In this document: one piece after another, positions 26,540-34,339 of the stretch
How positions within the stretch are numbered: the first letter of the stretch is position 1
Layout: each line of letters begins with the position of its first letter
Source: Polyangiaceae bacterium
GTDB taxonomy: Bacteria > Myxococcota_A > Polyangia > Polyangiales > Polyangiaceae
Assembly: GCA_022842465.1 (NCBI GenBank)
Contig: JALHPN010000041.1
Coordinates: 1 to 47,550, forward strand
Length of the DNA stretch: 47,550 nt
Direction: 5' to 3'
Program-made: the position numbers and the translations under genes
Notes under the pieces: generated by a model
The model's input: the letters and a program-made list of their open reading frames with translations, nothing else
Databases searched by the model: none
Told to the model about the DNA's origin: nothing

Positions 26540-27526
26540 TCACTTCGCGGGGAACCGCGAGCAGCCCATCGTCGTCGTGCAGTCGGCGCACTTCACGTAG
26601 TAGCCCGAGGCCCAGCCGCCCTGTCCGAAGGTCTGATCCGGCGTCCGGCACATCTCGTAGGGCTTCTGCGTATCGCCGCGATCGGTCGCCTTGCCATCGC
26701 AGAAGCGACCGGACGGGACGGAGTAGCACTCCTTCTTCCGCCAGCCCTTCAGGGTGACCTGTCCGTCGGCCGCGATGCGACCTTCGAGGTAGTTCTCGTC
26801 GCCCGTCGCGACGCCGGTGAGGAAGGTCCCGTCCTCCGCGATCGGCGCGCCGACGGACCAGCCGTCCCAGCCGACCGTCCCGCAGCGGATCGTGCTCGTC
26901 GAGACGGTGACGCCGCAGCTGATCCCGGACCGGCCGTAGTTGCCGGGGATGACCTGCCCGAAGCCGACGCCCCACAGATCGTACGAGCCGAGCGCGGTCT
27001 GCCACGCGGGCTTGCGCGAGGTGCAGACGGGACCGGGCACGCCGTCGGTCTCGACGACGTCACAGCCGAAGCCGGGCGTGCAGTTGACCGACGCGCAGGA
27101 GAGGAGCTGCCGCTCGAGCACCGACGTCTTCCGCGAGCGCGTGACGGTGAGCGTCGCGCGGAACGGGTCCGAGCCGAGGGTGACCTTGAACGTCTTGCCC
27201 GCGCCCGACGCGAGCGTGAGCCGGAGCTCGGCCTGCGCGCTCGCGCCCTTGCGGACGACGTAGCGTCCTTCTTCCGTCCTCGCGCCCTGGACGAGCACGA
27301 ACGTGCGATCCGTCCGGAGGCGGAGCGAGGCCACGTCCCCCACCGCCTGCGACGACGGCGTGCGGTAGTCCCCGACGAAGTCGGCCGAGACGTCGGTCGT
27401 CTTCCGGAGCTCCTCTTCGCTCGTCTCCGCGTCCTCGTCGCGCGCGTCCTCTTCGAGGTCGGCGGGCGTCGCCGCGCAGGCGATCAGGAGGAAGGGGAGT
27501 GCGAGGAGGAGCTTCGAGGTCGCCAT
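26540..27526 (-). CDS. Cysteine-rich hypothetical lipoprotein
   Basis: A 328-residue lipoprotein (signal MATSKLLLALPFLLIAC, Cys 17; acidic Glu/Asp linker). The mature part has ten or more cysteines in pairs (LSCASVNCTPGFGC, ISCGVT, KECYS, KCADCTTTMGC), a pattern of secreted disulfide-rich domains. The first half contains a beta-rich segment (TFVLVQGARTEEGRYVV) resembling small C2-like or lipid-interaction folds, but no family is certain. Divergent from the cardiolipin-synthase-like gene. The frame is open further upstream to 27571, but the ATG at 27526 fits the signal peptide best. Confidence 0.78.
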   Translation of the reverse strand: MATSKLLLALPFLLIACAATPADLEEDARDEDAETSEEELRKTTDVSADFVGDYRTPSSQAVGDVASLRLRTDRTFVLVQGARTEEGRYVVRKGASAQAELRLTLASGAGKTFKVTLGSDPFRATLTVTRSRKTSVLERQLLSCASVNCTPGFGCDVVETDGVPGPVCTSRKPAWQTALGSYDLWGVGFGQVIPGNYGRSGISCGVTVSTSTIRCGTVGWDGWSVGAPIAEDGTFLTGVATGDENYLEGRIAADGQVTLKGWRKKECYSVPSGRFCDGKATDRGDTQKPYEMCRTPDQTFGQGGWASGYYVKCADCTTTMGCSRFPAK

Positions 27527-27626
27527 GGCAGGTTCGGGCCTTTCGTGGAGTGAGGGGTGAAGCGCCCTCATCTACGCGTGCGGACCGGAGTCCTTCCCTC
27601 CCGAGCACGATCGGCACGGGGGTTGC

Positions 27627-27640
27627 GGGGGAGCGCCCCC
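27627..27640 (+). promoter_or_regulatory. GGGGG-AGCG-CCCCC hairpin covering the ribosome site
   Basis: Five G-C pairs with an AGCG loop lie directly before the GTG at 27641 and would bury the only Shine-Dalgarno-like run (GGGGGAG). Either translation from this GTG is controlled by RNA structure, or the real start is the earlier GTG at 27557. Confidence 0.35.
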
Positions 27641-28858
27641 GTGGCGACCGAGCGCTCGTTGTTTCGCAGACATCGAATCGCCCTGGTCCTCGCGGCCCTC
27701 GTGCTCGTGGCAATCGGCCTCGGCCTGCGGCGCCTGCGCCCGTGGGAGGCGAAGGAGGCACGAGGCCCGTTCCGACTCCGGGGGGACGTGCCCACGGAGC
27801 CCGCCGGGTTCGCCCTCGCGCTCGAGCAGAGCCTCGGCGCCGCGCTCGCGCCGGGGCACGAGGTGCGGCTCGTCCCGAACGGCGAGGTCTTCGCCTCGAT
27901 CGAGGCCGACATCCGCGCCGCGACGTCCTCGGTCCACGTCGACGTCTTCATCTGGCAGAAGGGGAAGGCGTCGGACGGCCTGCTCCGCGCCCTCCAGGAG
28001 CGGAAGAAGGGGGTCGCCTGTCGCGTGCTCGCCGACGACGCCGGGAGCCCCGGGTTCGACGACGACATCGCGCCGCGCCTCGTCGAGATGGGATGCGAGG
28101 CGCGGGTCTTCCGGCGCATCCCCGTCTCGGGCGACGAGCTCGCGCGGAACCACCGGAAGATCGTCGTCGTCGACGGCACCGTCGCCTACACGGGCGGCTT
28201 CGGCGTGCGCGACGAGTGGCTCGGCGACGGCGTCACGAACGAGGCGTGGCGCGACGCGAACGTTCGCTTCACGGGACCTGCCGTCCGCGCCGCGCAGCAG
28301 GCGATCGCGGAGAACTGGCAGGAGGCCGGCGGCGCGCTCTTTCCTTCCGAGGCGTTCCCCTCGATCCCGCCGAAGGGACCGACGACGGCGGCGTTCCTCA
28401 CGAGCACCGGCTCGCCCGTCCTCACGCGCGCCGAGCGGCTCGTGCAGCTCCTCGTCCAGGCCTCGAAGAGGCGCCTGTGGATCGCCAACGCATACTTCGT
28501 CCCGCCGGACGCGATCACGGAGATGTTGAAGGAGAAGGCGGCGTCGGGCGTCGACGTTCGCCTCCTCGTCCCCGGGAAGAAGACCGACTCGAACATCTCG
28601 ATGGGCTCGCAGGAGATCGAGTACGGGTCCCTCGTCGAGAAGGGCGTTCGTGTGTTCGAGTACGAGCCGTCGATGATGCACGCCAAGACGCTGCTCGTGG
28701 ACGACGAGCTCTCGCTCGTCTCGTCGATCAACCTCGATCCGTTGTCGTTCGGGAAGCTCGACGAGGGGGGACTCGTCGTCCAGGATCGCGCGTTCGCCGC
28801 CGAGATGGCCCGCGTCTTCGAGGCGGATCTCGCGCACGCGACGCCGGTTTCCCGCTGA
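27641..28858 (+). CDS. Cardiolipin synthase-like phospholipase D family protein
   Basis: A 405-residue membrane-anchored PLD-family enzyme. A single N-terminal helix (about 12-30) is followed by two complete HKD motifs: HRKIVVVD (H171, K173, D178) and HAKTLLVD (H347, K349, D354), each with the downstream Gly/Asn segments. This is the bacterial cardiolipin synthase (Cls) layout: it condenses two phosphatidylglycerols at the inner membrane or hydrolyses phospholipids. I favour the GTG at 27641 because the anchor then starts at residue 12; a GTG at 27557 adds 28 basic residues. A second PLD protein lies at 6730-9009 in this window. Confidence 0.88.
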   Translation: MATERSLFRRHRIALVLAALVLVAIGLGLRRLRPWEAKEARGPFRLRGDVPTEPAGFALALEQSLGAALAPGHEVRLVPNGEVFASIEADIRAATSSVHVDVFIWQKGKASDGLLRALQERKKGVACRVLADDAGSPGFDDDIAPRLVEMGCEARVFRRIPVSGDELARNHRKIVVVDGTVAYTGGFGVRDEWLGDGVTNEAWRDANVRFTGPAVRAAQQAIAENWQEAGGALFPSEAFPSIPPKGPTTAAFLTSTGSPVLTRAERLVQLLVQASKRRLWIANAYFVPPDAITEMLKEKAASGVDVRLLVPGKKTDSNISMGSQEIEYGSLVEKGVRVFEYEPSMMHAKTLLVDDELSLVSSINLDPLSFGKLDEGGLVVQDRAFAAEMARVFEADLAHATPVSR

Positions 28859-28859
28859 G

Positions 28860-29546
28860 CTAGGCGAGGAGGTCTTCGAGATCTGCGACGCGGATCTCCA
28901 GCCGCACGTCTGCCGCCGTACCGACGCACACGGTGACGACGTGGCCCTCGAGCTCTCGCGCGACGAGCTTCCACGGGCGCTCGTCGGGCTGGACGCGGCC
29001 CCCGAGGATCTCGAACGACGCCGGCTCGAGCGAGAGACCGAGGCCGCGCGCCTTCATGTACGCCTCCTTGGCCGTCCAGAGCCCGACCGCCTGGCGTCGC
29101 CGCGCCTCTTCGGTCGCGCGCGCGAGCTCCGCTCGTTCGCGCAGCGTGAACACGGTCTCGGCGACGGCGAGCACGTCGTCCGCGCGCGCGAGCGGCTCCG
29201 CGTCGACGCCGATCTCCGCGCCCTCCGCGGACACGGCGCACGCGACGAGGTGGACGGTGTTGGTCAGGTTGAAGCGGAGCACGTGCGGCGGGACGAGCTC
29301 CGGCCGACCGTGCTCGGTGCGACGGAACGCGAGCGCACGGGGGCTCGCCCCCACGTGACGCGCGAGCACGCCTCGCGCGAGCGCCCGCGTGACGAGGTGC
29401 TCGTGGCGATGGATCGGGAAGACGAACGCCTCTCCGCGTACACGCTCGTCGGGCGCCAAGACCGCCTCGCACCTCGCGAGGAGCGCGGGATCGAGCACGA
29501 CGTCGGTCGTCAGGTACCAGAGCTCGACCCGCGACTCCGCGCGCAT
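28860..29546 (-). CDS. 4'-phosphopantetheinyl transferase (Sfp type)
   Basis: A 228-residue Sfp/AcpS-II-type transferase that installs the phosphopantetheine arm on acyl or peptidyl carrier proteins. All three family motifs are visible: FNLTNTVHLVACAVS (P-loop-like strand, 92-106), GVDAEPL with Mg ligands D115/E117, and WTAKEAYMKARGLGL with W157, K160, E161 and K165. Myxobacteria need such enzymes for polyketide and nonribosomal peptide synthesis, but no synthase gene is visible here. Its stop lies one base from the end of the opposite gene (28858). The divergent upstream region carries two tandem palindromes. Confidence 0.92.
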   Translation of the reverse strand: MRAESRVELWYLTTDVVLDPALLARCEAVLAPDERVRGEAFVFPIHRHEHLVTRALARGVLARHVGASPRALAFRRTEHGRPELVPPHVLRFNLTNTVHLVACAVSAEGAEIGVDAEPLARADDVLAVAETVFTLRERAELARATEEARRRQAVGLWTAKEAYMKARGLGLSLEPASFEILGGRVQPDERPWKLVARELEGHVVTVCVGTAADVRLEIRVADLEDLLA

Positions 29547-29584
29547 GCGAGGAACACTCTACACGCGTGTCGCCCAGGCAACCG

Positions 29585-29611
29585 CCGCTTGAAGCGGTTT
29601 CGAGACTCGAA
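29585..29611. promoter_or_regulatory. Two tandem perfect palindromes between divergent genes
   Basis: CCGCTT-G-AAGCGG (29585-29597) and TTCGAG-A-CTCGAA (29599-29611) have centres 14 bases apart. They lie between the phosphopantetheinyl transferase (start 29546) and the propeller lipoprotein (start 29648). Both are candidate regulator sites. The sequence also resembles a tRNA T-arm, but no tRNA can be folded around it. Confidence 0.5.
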
Positions 29612-29647
29612 CCCGGAGAGAGAGAGGCCTACCCCTGTTCGGTCGCC

Positions 29648-31573
29648 ATGCCTTCCCTTTCTTCGTTCCGCGCGTTCCTCGCCGCATCCCTTCCGCTCGT
29701 CCTCGCCGTCGCCGCCGCCGCCGCGTGCGGCGAGAGCGACCGGAGCGCCTTCGGCGACGGCACGTCCGGCGGACCGGCCGGACCGGGGGGCGGGGATCTC
29801 GGCGGAGGCCCCGGCGTCACGGCGGACGACACGCTGGCCGTCGAGCCCGCCGAGACCCTGCTCGAGGTCGGGGACGGCAAGCCAGAGACGAGCGCGACGC
29901 TGAAGGCCTTCGTCGTGAAGAAGGACGGCACGCGCCTCGACGTCACCGCCGCCGCCAAGTTCTACGTCGACGACCCGCCTGGCGCGCTCTACGGCACGTT
30001 CCAAGGGCCGACGTTCACCCCGGCGCCGACCGGTGCGGGGCGCATGGTCGTCCACGCGAAGTATCAGACGCTCCTCGGCGACGCGGTGATGAAGCTCCGT
30101 CTCACGCGGACGGTCGTAGCCCCGGGCGCGCCCGCCGACGCGGCGACCAAGTTCGGCGGCGCGGTCGAGCCGTCGCGGAGGCCCGCCTTCGTCTACCCGG
30201 CCGACGGCGTCATGGTCCCGCCGAACACGAACGAGCTCGAGTGGCAGTTCCAGCCCGGGCCCGGCAACGATCTCTTCGAGCTCGCGGTGAAGGGGTCGAT
30301 GCTCGACCTGCGGGTGTACTTTGCATGCACCGCGATCGGCGCGGCGTGCGGCTACACGCCGGACCCGGGGGTGTGGGCGATGATGTCCGGCGGCGGGCGG
30401 GGCGACGATCCGCTCACGACGACCCTGCGTGGTACGGCAGCGAGCGGCGGTGGCGTCGGCACCTCCGCCTCGCAGGCCCTCGGCTTCGGCGAGGAGGACA
30501 TCCTCGGCGGCATCTACTACTGGAACGCCGGCGCGGGCGCGACGATGCGCTACGAGTTCGGCAAGAGCGGCCAGAGCGCCGAGACGTACCTGAACGCGCC
30601 GAAGGCAGGCGCCGCGCAGTGTGTCGGCTGTCACGTCCTCTCCCGCGACGGAGAGCGCATCGCGGTCGGCCTCGACATCCCCGCGCCCGCGGCCTTCAAG
30701 GTCTTCGACGTCGCGACCCGTTCGCAGCTCTACGCGAAGGGCGGCGCGGCAGGGGGCGCGGGCGGAAACTTCTTCACTTTCTCGCCGGACAAGGCGCAGG
30801 TGCTCGTCTCGAACGGCGTGACGATGACGCTGCAGGACGCGGTGAGCGGCGCCGCGGTGCAGGCCGACATGGGGCAGGGCGCGATGCCGGACTGGTCGCC
30901 CGACGGAAGCGCGATCGTCTTCGCGAAGTCGAAGACCTCCCCGCCTTGCTTCGGCGCCTTCTGCGGGGCGACCGGCGTCGTCGAGGCCTCCCTCTACACG
31001 ATGACGAAGGGGGCCGGGCCCTGGGGGAACCCGTCCGTCCTCGTCGCCTCGTCGGGGCAGAACAACTTCTATCCGGCCTATTCGCCGGACGGCGCATGGG
31101 TCGTCTTCAACCGCGCTTCGGTCGGGAAGAACGCGCAGAACGAGGAGAAGAGCTCGTACGACGCGCCGGACGCGTCGCTCTGGGCGGTGAAGGCCTCGGG
31201 CGGGGCGCCCCTCTCGCTCGCGCGGGCGGGCTCGCCGAACGGCGACTCGTGGCCGAAGTGGATGCCGCGCGAGCAGGCCTACCGCGGCAAGAAGCTCATG
31301 TGGATGACGTTCTCGAGCCGTCGCGCCTACGGCGTCCGCCAAGAGGCCGGGAAGACGGCGCAGATCTGGATGGCGGCCTTCGACCCCGAAGCCGCCGCAC
31401 AAGGGAAGGACGGCTCGTTCCCCGCCTTCCGGCTCCCGTTCCAGGAGCTCGGGAGCGGAAACCACATCGCCCAGTGGGTGACGCGCGTCGTCCGCAAGGG
31501 CTGCACCGACGCCGCCGCCTGCGAGGGCGGCGAGATCTGCAAGGACGGCAGCTGCATGCCCCTCGTGAAGTGA
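29648..31573 (+). CDS. Mono-heme beta-propeller lipoprotein
   Basis: A 641-residue lipoprotein (signal to AAAAC, Cys 27; Gly-rich linker). Residues 60-160 look like an Ig/BIG-type beta domain (LEVGDGKPETSATLKAFVV). A single c-type heme motif CVGCH (325-329) follows, and then WD40/PD40-like TolB blades (FFTFSPDKAQVLVSNG, MPDWSPDGSAIVFAKS, YPAYSPDGAWVVFN). A Cys-rich end segment follows (GCTDAAACEGGEICKDGSC), typical of myxobacterial extracellular proteins. Combining one heme with a propeller suggests an electron-transfer or redox-sensing envelope protein. The frame is open further upstream, but the ATG at 29648 carries the signal peptide. Confidence 0.82.
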   Translation: MPSLSSFRAFLAASLPLVLAVAAAAACGESDRSAFGDGTSGGPAGPGGGDLGGGPGVTADDTLAVEPAETLLEVGDGKPETSATLKAFVVKKDGTRLDVTAAAKFYVDDPPGALYGTFQGPTFTPAPTGAGRMVVHAKYQTLLGDAVMKLRLTRTVVAPGAPADAATKFGGAVEPSRRPAFVYPADGVMVPPNTNELEWQFQPGPGNDLFELAVKGSMLDLRVYFACTAIGAACGYTPDPGVWAMMSGGGRGDDPLTTTLRGTAASGGGVGTSASQALGFGEEDILGGIYYWNAGAGATMRYEFGKSGQSAETYLNAPKAGAAQCVGCHVLSRDGERIAVGLDIPAPAAFKVFDVATRSQLYAKGGAAGGAGGNFFTFSPDKAQVLVSNGVTMTLQDAVSGAAVQADMGQGAMPDWSPDGSAIVFAKSKTSPPCFGAFCGATGVVEASLYTMTKGAGPWGNPSVLVASSGQNNFYPAYSPDGAWVVFNRASVGKNAQNEEKSSYDAPDASLWAVKASGGAPLSLARAGSPNGDSWPKWMPREQAYRGKKLMWMTFSSRRAYGVRQEAGKTAQIWMAAFDPEAAAQGKDGSFPAFRLPFQELGSGNHIAQWVTRVVRKGCTDAAACEGGEICKDGSCMPLVK

Positions 31574-31623
31574 CGTGACGGTTGCGAGGAAGGTGGGGCT
31601 CGCGGTCCGCGTAGGACTGCGCG

Positions 31624-32457
31624 GTGCCCCACCTCGCCCCTCGGATCGTGACGCTCGCGTGGCTCTCCCTCGCCGCAGCGGGCGTGGCGTGCGGCTCGTC
31701 GAGCGCGGAGACGCGCGAGGGCGACACGTCCTCGACCCCCACGAGCCCCGATGACGCGCTCCCGCCGACCACGATCGGTCCCGATGCTTCGCGCATCGAC
31801 GGGACCACGCCCGACGGCGGCGCGCGCGACGCGGCGGCGACCGATGCGGCGACGGCCGAGCCGGGACGTGACGCCGCGGCCTCCGATGCGGCGTCGGACG
31901 CGGCGCCGTCGAGCGACGACCCCTTCGACCCCGGGAGCTGCAGCGGCGCGCTCCTGACGCCTGCCGGGGTGCTCGCACGGCTAGCCGGTGCGCCGCGCGC
32001 GAGCGTGTCGGGCGCGACCCTCCTCCGCCGCTCGCGTACCTGCGCCGGTGCGACCGCGGCCACGTGTGGACCGTGGGGCGCGCCTGTCCCGCACGAGCAA
32101 GCGCTCCTCACGTACTCGGGCGGCGCGGTGACCGACACGAAGGTGTTCGGGTTCCCGTCTACGCTCGTCTTCTTCGTGGACGGAGCGGTCGCGAAGGTGT
32201 CTCTTCGTCACGACACCGACGTCCTCCACGCTCCCGACAGCAGCAAGCGCGGCATCGTCTTCGAGGGGTTCGCCGATCCGATGGCGCGCGCCTACCCCAT
32301 CCTGAACGTATGGGACGTCGCGCCGAAGCCGAACCGCTACGAGGATCTCCAGGCGCTCCTCGGCGATCGCGCCGAGCTCCACGCACGCGAGCGCTGCGCT
32401 CGCTTCGTCGCCTTCGCCGGCGTCACGACGGAGATCGCGGCGGTCCTTCGTTACTGA
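31624..32457 (+). CDS. Hypothetical lipoprotein with Asp/Ala-rich linker
   Basis: A 277-residue lipoprotein starting at GTG (31624) with signal ending GVAC (Cys 23). A 70-residue linker of Asp/Ala/Thr/Ser repeats (DAAATDAATAEPGRDAAASD) is typical of Myxococcota surface lipoproteins. The globular part (about 105-277) has Cys pairs (SCSGAL, RTCAGATAATCGPW, RCARFVAF) and a beta-rich core. No known family. It ends immediately before the convergent AhpD-like gene. Confidence 0.75.
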   Translation: MPHLAPRIVTLAWLSLAAAGVACGSSSAETREGDTSSTPTSPDDALPPTTIGPDASRIDGTTPDGGARDAAATDAATAEPGRDAAASDAASDAAPSSDDPFDPGSCSGALLTPAGVLARLAGAPRASVSGATLLRRSRTCAGATAATCGPWGAPVPHEQALLTYSGGAVTDTKVFGFPSTLVFFVDGAVAKVSLRHDTDVLHAPDSSKRGIVFEGFADPMARAYPILNVWDVAPKPNRYEDLQALLGDRAELHARERCARFVAFAGVTTEIAAVLRY

Positions 32458-33081
32458 CTAGGGCGTCGCCGCCGTCGTGCTCCGGCCGGCGTAGCCGTGC
32501 TCCGCGATCTGCGCCGCGGGCTCGTGGAAGGCCTCCTCGGTCGGCGGCGTCTTCGCGCGGAGACCGTCCACCATCCGGTTGTACATGCAGAACGCGGAGG
32601 CGATGAGCACCGCCAGCTGCGTGTCGGCGTCCGTCGCGCCGGCCTCCATCGCGCGCGTGACGTCGTCGCGCTTCAGCGTGCGCGCATCGCGTGCGACGCG
32701 GCGCGCGATCGCGAGCAGCGCGCTCATCTTCGGCGACGCGCCGTCCGAGCGTCCCTCCTTGAGGGCTTCGACGATCGAGCCGATCTCGTCGGCGGTCGAC
32801 GCCGCGCGACGGAGCAACTCGCTCGCGAAGGCGCCGTGCGAGTCCATGCAGTAGAAGCAGTCGTTCGCGGCCGACACCGCGGTCGCGATGAGCTCCCGCT
32901 CCGCGCGCGTCAGCGTCGAGCCCGGGTACTCCCGGACGAGCAGCTCGTCGGCGAGCCCGCGCAGATGGATCGCGAGCCCTGGACGGAGCCCCATCGCCGC
33001 AAGGATCCCCGGCGCCTCGGGTAGGCCGTCGATGACCGGCGCCTCTCCCGACCTCGCCCTGCGCTCTGCGTCGCGTGTCAT
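32458..33081 (-). CDS. Carboxymuconolactone decarboxylase/AhpD-like protein
   Basis: A 207-residue helical protein of the CMD/AhpD superfamily. The redox motif DCFYCMDSH provides C75, C78 and H82 in the CxxCxxxH form that in AhpD reduces peroxiredoxin, and a Glu/Arg-rich helix (LTRAERELIATAVSAANDC) sits where the proton relay should be. It may detoxify peroxides or organic hydroperoxides in the cytosol; decarboxylase activity is unlikely with this motif. The start at 33081 has GGAGG seven bases upstream. It is divergent from the small lipoprotein-like gene at 33198. Confidence 0.88.
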   Translation of the reverse strand: MTRDAERRARSGEAPVIDGLPEAPGILAAMGLRPGLAIHLRGLADELLVREYPGSTLTRAERELIATAVSAANDCFYCMDSHGAFASELLRRAASTADEIGSIVEALKEGRSDGASPKMSALLAIARRVARDARTLKRDDVTRAMEAGATDADTQLAVLIASAFCMYNRMVDGLRAKTPPTEEAFHEPAAQIAEHGYAGRSTTAATP

Positions 33082-33197
33082 CGCATCACCTCCACGGGCT
33101 CCGAGGATCGGGGGGCCGCCGTCTCCCGACAAGCCCTTTCTGCGCCACGCCCAGAACGGTCCCTCCTACGCCGAGGGCGAGGCGTACGATCGCTGCC

Positions 33198-33482
33198 ATG
33201 AAGCCACTCGCCCTCCGGGGCCTTGCCGTCGCCTCGAGCACGGTCCTGTTCGTCGTCTACGTCGCGCACGCGTCGATGACGAGCGGCTGCTCGAAGGCGG
33301 AGACGGCGACGAAGGATCCGCAGCCGCCTCCTGCGCCGGTGACCGTTCCCGCCGCGAGCCCTGCCCTCAGCGCCGCGCCGAGCGCCGCCCCTGCCGCGGC
33401 GCCGAGCGCGCCGAGCAACGACCATGTGCCCTTCAGCGGCTCGAAGTCGGGGATCATCTTCCGTCCGAAGGACGCCCCGTGA
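33198..33482 (+). CDS. Small signal-anchored hypothetical protein
   Basis: A 94-residue protein with an N-terminal hydrophobic segment (residues 8-25, VASSTVLFVVYVAHA) that could be a signal anchor or lipoprotein-like signal with Cys 31 (TSGCSKAE). The rest is Ala/Pro/Ser-rich and disordered, ending in PFSGSKSGIIFRPKDAP. Its stop overlaps the next gene in a GTGA arrangement, so it is translated together with the membrane hydroxylase and may be a small envelope partner of it. No other function visible. Confidence 0.68.
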   Translation: MKPLALRGLAVASSTVLFVVYVAHASMTSGCSKAETATKDPQPPPAPVTVPAASPALSAAPSAAPAAAPSAPSNDHVPFSGSKSGIIFRPKDAP

Positions 33483-34339
33483 CCCTCGCCACGGTGCTCG
33501 CGCCGGCGGGGGCGGCGCTCCTGAGCCTCGCGTTCCTCGCCGCCGTCTTCGTCCCGCTCGAGCGGGCCCTCCCGGCGCGTCCGGCGCAGCGCGTGCTCCG
33601 CGCCGGCCTCGCGATCGACGCGCTCTTCTTCGCCGGGCAGTATCTCGTCTGGAACGCGGTGGCCGTCCACGTGATCGACCTCACGCGACCGCTCCTCGCG
33701 TCCCGGCTCGCGACGTCGCTGCCGGTGCCGGTCCTCGTCGTCCTCGCCGTCCTGCTCGGCGATCTCGTCGTCTACTGGTTTCATCGCGCGTCACACGCCT
33801 GGGAGCCGCTCTGGCGGTTCCACGCCGTACACCACACGGCGACGGAGCTCGATTGGGTCGCCGCCCATCGCGAGCACCCGGTCGACGGCGTCCTCACCCA
33901 GGTCTGCATGAACGCGCCGGCGATCCTCCTCGGTGTCCCGCCCGCCGTCCTCGGCGGCATCGTCGCGTTCCGCGCGGTGTGGGCCGTTCTCATTCATGCC
34001 AACGTCCGCGTCCCGCTCGGGCCCCTCGGCTGGCTCTTCGGATCGCCTGCGCTCCATCACTTCCACCACGTGAAGGGCCGGGCCGTGACGCACAACTTCG
34101 CGAACCTCGGACCGTGGCTCGACTGGCTCTTCGGGACCCATCACGCTCCGGAGGTCGGCGTCTCGGGCGAGACGTACCCGCTCGGCGTCGAGGAGCCCTG
34201 GCCGCGCGGCTACCTCGCGCAGCTCGTGCACCCGTTCGTGCTCCTCGCGCGTTCGCTCAGCGCACCCAGCCGTTCCGGAGCAGGTTCGCCCGCCCCGTCG
34301 ACCAGAGCACGCAGTTCGTCTTCGACCCGGGCACCGTGA
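33479..34339 (+). CDS. Sterol desaturase / fatty-acid hydroxylase-type membrane enzyme
   Basis: A 286-residue membrane protein with about four to five helices and the histidine clusters of the fatty-acid hydroxylase superfamily: HRASH (102-106), HAVHH (115-119), a lone H173 in LIHANV, HHFHH (193-197) and H205 in THNFAN. These hold a diiron centre that hydroxylates or desaturates lipids or sterols; some myxobacteria make sterols, so a sterol role is possible but not shown. It starts at GTG, overlapping the small gene's stop. The last 25 or so residues are low-complexity Ser/Arg sequence encoded antisense to the end of the FG-GAP gene, so the true functional C-terminus may be earlier. Confidence 0.87.
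   Translation: MTLATVLAPAGAALLSLAFLAAVFVPLERALPARPAQRVLRAGLAIDALFFAGQYLVWNAVAVHVIDLTRPLLASRLATSLPVPVLVVLAVLLGDLVVYWFHRASHAWEPLWRFHAVHHTATELDWVAAHREHPVDGVLTQVCMNAPAILLGVPPAVLGGIVAFRAVWAVLIHANVRVPLGPLGWLFGSPALHHFHHVKGRAVTHNFANLGPWLDWLFGTHHAPEVGVSGETYPLGVEEPWPRGYLAQLVHPFVLLARSLSAPSRSGAGSPAPSTRARSSSSTRAP

Noticed and set aside
27557..27640. N-terminal extension of the cardiolipin-synthase-like protein from GTG 27557
   Set aside because: It would add 28 basic, low-complexity residues before the membrane helix; not excluded, but the start at 27641 gives a more usual N-terminus.
29580..29625. tRNA T-arm-like sequence (GGGTTCGAGTCTC on the minus strand)
   Set aside because: No acceptor, D or anticodon arm can be folded around it, and the bases are better explained by two tandem palindromes.
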